Below are positions 5,270-5,694 of a DNA stretch of 5,694 bases, in pieces (position 1 is the first letter of the stretch; each line of letters starts with the position of its first letter). This DNA comes from Propionivibrio sp. (GTDB taxonomy: Bacteria > Pseudomonadota > Gammaproteobacteria > Burkholderiales > Rhodocyclaceae). The position numbers and the translations under genes are program-made. Under the pieces are notes generated by a model that saw only the letters and a program-made list of their open reading frames with translations, was not told the origin of the DNA and ran no database searches. Location: positions 1-5,694 of the forward strand of contig JAGNOM010000206.1 of assembly GCA_017990155.1 (NCBI GenBank), given 5' to 3'.

Positions 5270-5694
5270 GCCTCCTGCTGGCATCCCGGCGCCTGCGCGC
5301 CACCGTCGCCTCGCTGCTGCTGAGCACGGCCACGTCGACGTTCGCCCTGGACACCGCCACCATCGTCTCGTCGGCGCTGTCCCCCGACTGCCTCGAATAC
5401 CGCGTGGTCGGTATCTGCTACTGGCTGTACTGCACGCCCTTCGGCTGCTCGGTTCGCACTTCCGTCAAGGTGCGCCACTACGTCCCCGATGCGGTGGTGT
5501 CGAGCTACTCGAACACCGGAGAAAACCCGTGGCAGGAAGTCAGGGCGATGAGCATGCCCAACCCGACCGCCAAGGCTGGCGGTGACGGCACGACCAATCA
5601 CGACAACGAGAACAACCTCGCCAAGTTCAAGAACGCCGATGTCATCGGCCATCCGGCCGGGCTGGTGTTCAGCCAGTTCGCCAGCGCCTCCGGC
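5266..5694 (+). CDS. TIGR03756 family (TraU-like) ICE conjugation protein, 5' part (continues beyond window)
   Basis: The frame starts at ATG 5266, coupled to the previous gene by ATGA, with GGAG at 5253-5256 placed 9 nt upstream. It stays open to the last base, giving 143 residues of a protein that is usually around 300 long. Residues 1-27 look like a signal peptide (R8-R9, a leucine-rich core 14-19, cleavage after S-T-F-A27). Four cysteines follow in a TraU-like cluster: P-D-C42, G-I-C51-Y-W-L, C56 and G-C61, and then the segments V-R-H-Y-V-P-D and N-P-W. TraU of the F plasmid is a periplasmic protein needed for mating and DNA transfer, and the cysteines probably form disulphides. The family match is strong by eye; the function is by homology. 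Confidence 0.9.
   Translation, partial: MSLLLASRRLRATVASLLLSTATSTFALDTATIVSSALSPDCLEYRVVGICYWLYCTPFGCSVRTSVKVRHYVPDAVVSSYSNTGENPWQEVRAMSMPNPTAKAGGDGTTNHDNENNLAKFKNADVIGHPAGLVFSQFASASG

Larger units (their letters stand above)
1..5694. mobile_element. Internal segment of an ICE (ICEclc/PAPI-1-like) carrying a defence-like cargo cassette
   Basis: The window begins in an ICE-type RadC gene and ends in two adjacent genes that match the TIGR03757 and TIGR03756 families of ICE conjugation proteins. Those two families are known from the conjugation modules of ICEclc/PAPI-1/PFGI-1-type elements. A lower-GC three-gene operon sits between them. No integrase, attachment site, origin of transfer or flanking tRNA is visible, so neither end of the element lies in the window. 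The ICE assignment rests on protein family recognition by eye. The element subtype and host are inferred. Confidence 0.8.

Noticed and set aside
4752..5585. Plus-strand open frame of 277 codons over the conjugation genes
   Set aside because: It runs out of frame across two recognised ICE proteins and their ATGA junction, and its translation is low-complexity R, P, S and A.
1..5694. CRISPR arrays, tRNA, rRNA, insertion sequences
   Set aside because: I found no regularly spaced repeats, tRNA-like cloverleaf, rRNA sequence, transposase or terminal inverted repeats by eye.

Overview
This 5.7 kb window looks like part of an integrative and conjugative element (ICE) of the large proteobacterial family that includes ICEclc, PAPI-1 and PFGI-1. 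At both edges are GC-rich, tightly packed backbone genes: the 3' part of a RadC/JAB-domain gene on the left, and two conjugation genes on the right (TIGR03757/DUF1525-like and the start of TIGR03756/TraU-like). The very high GC of the edges and the gene types suggest a high-GC beta- or gammaproteobacterium such as a Pseudomonas, Xanthomonas or Stenotrophomonas relative. The sequence does not fix the genus, and no chromosomal marker is visible.

Between the two backbone blocks lies a self-contained cargo cassette (about 388-4825). It is bounded on the left by a strong GC-rich hairpin after radC and on the right by two hairpins, the second followed by a T-rich stretch. The cargo is less GC-rich than the backbone: hand counts of one 60-base line each gave 34/60 in the cargo and 45/60 in the backbone. 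It holds three co-directional genes whose stops and starts overlap by 4 nt (GTGA, then TTGA), so they form one translationally coupled operon. The genes are: (1) a small MerR-type winged-helix/HTH protein; (2) a 987-aa adenine-type DNA methyltransferase of the Eco57I/type IIG kind, with an N-terminal domain that looks like a nuclease fold without an E-x-K catalytic centre, a built-in target-recognition region and an extra C-terminal domain; (3) a 223-aa protein with a clear PD-(D/E)XK nuclease signature (D94, E116, K118).

The simplest reading is a compact restriction-modification or related anti-phage system in controller / modification / restriction order. There is no helicase, HsdS, BREX or DISARM partner. 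A 10-bp direct repeat with a 22-bp period (509-518 and 531-540) overlaps the best predicted promoter upstream of the HTH gene and is a good candidate autoregulatory operator. The nuclease starts at TTG, a weak initiation codon, which may help keep it below methyltransferase levels. I do not recognise this exact three-gene set as a named system, and it is the most interesting content of the window.
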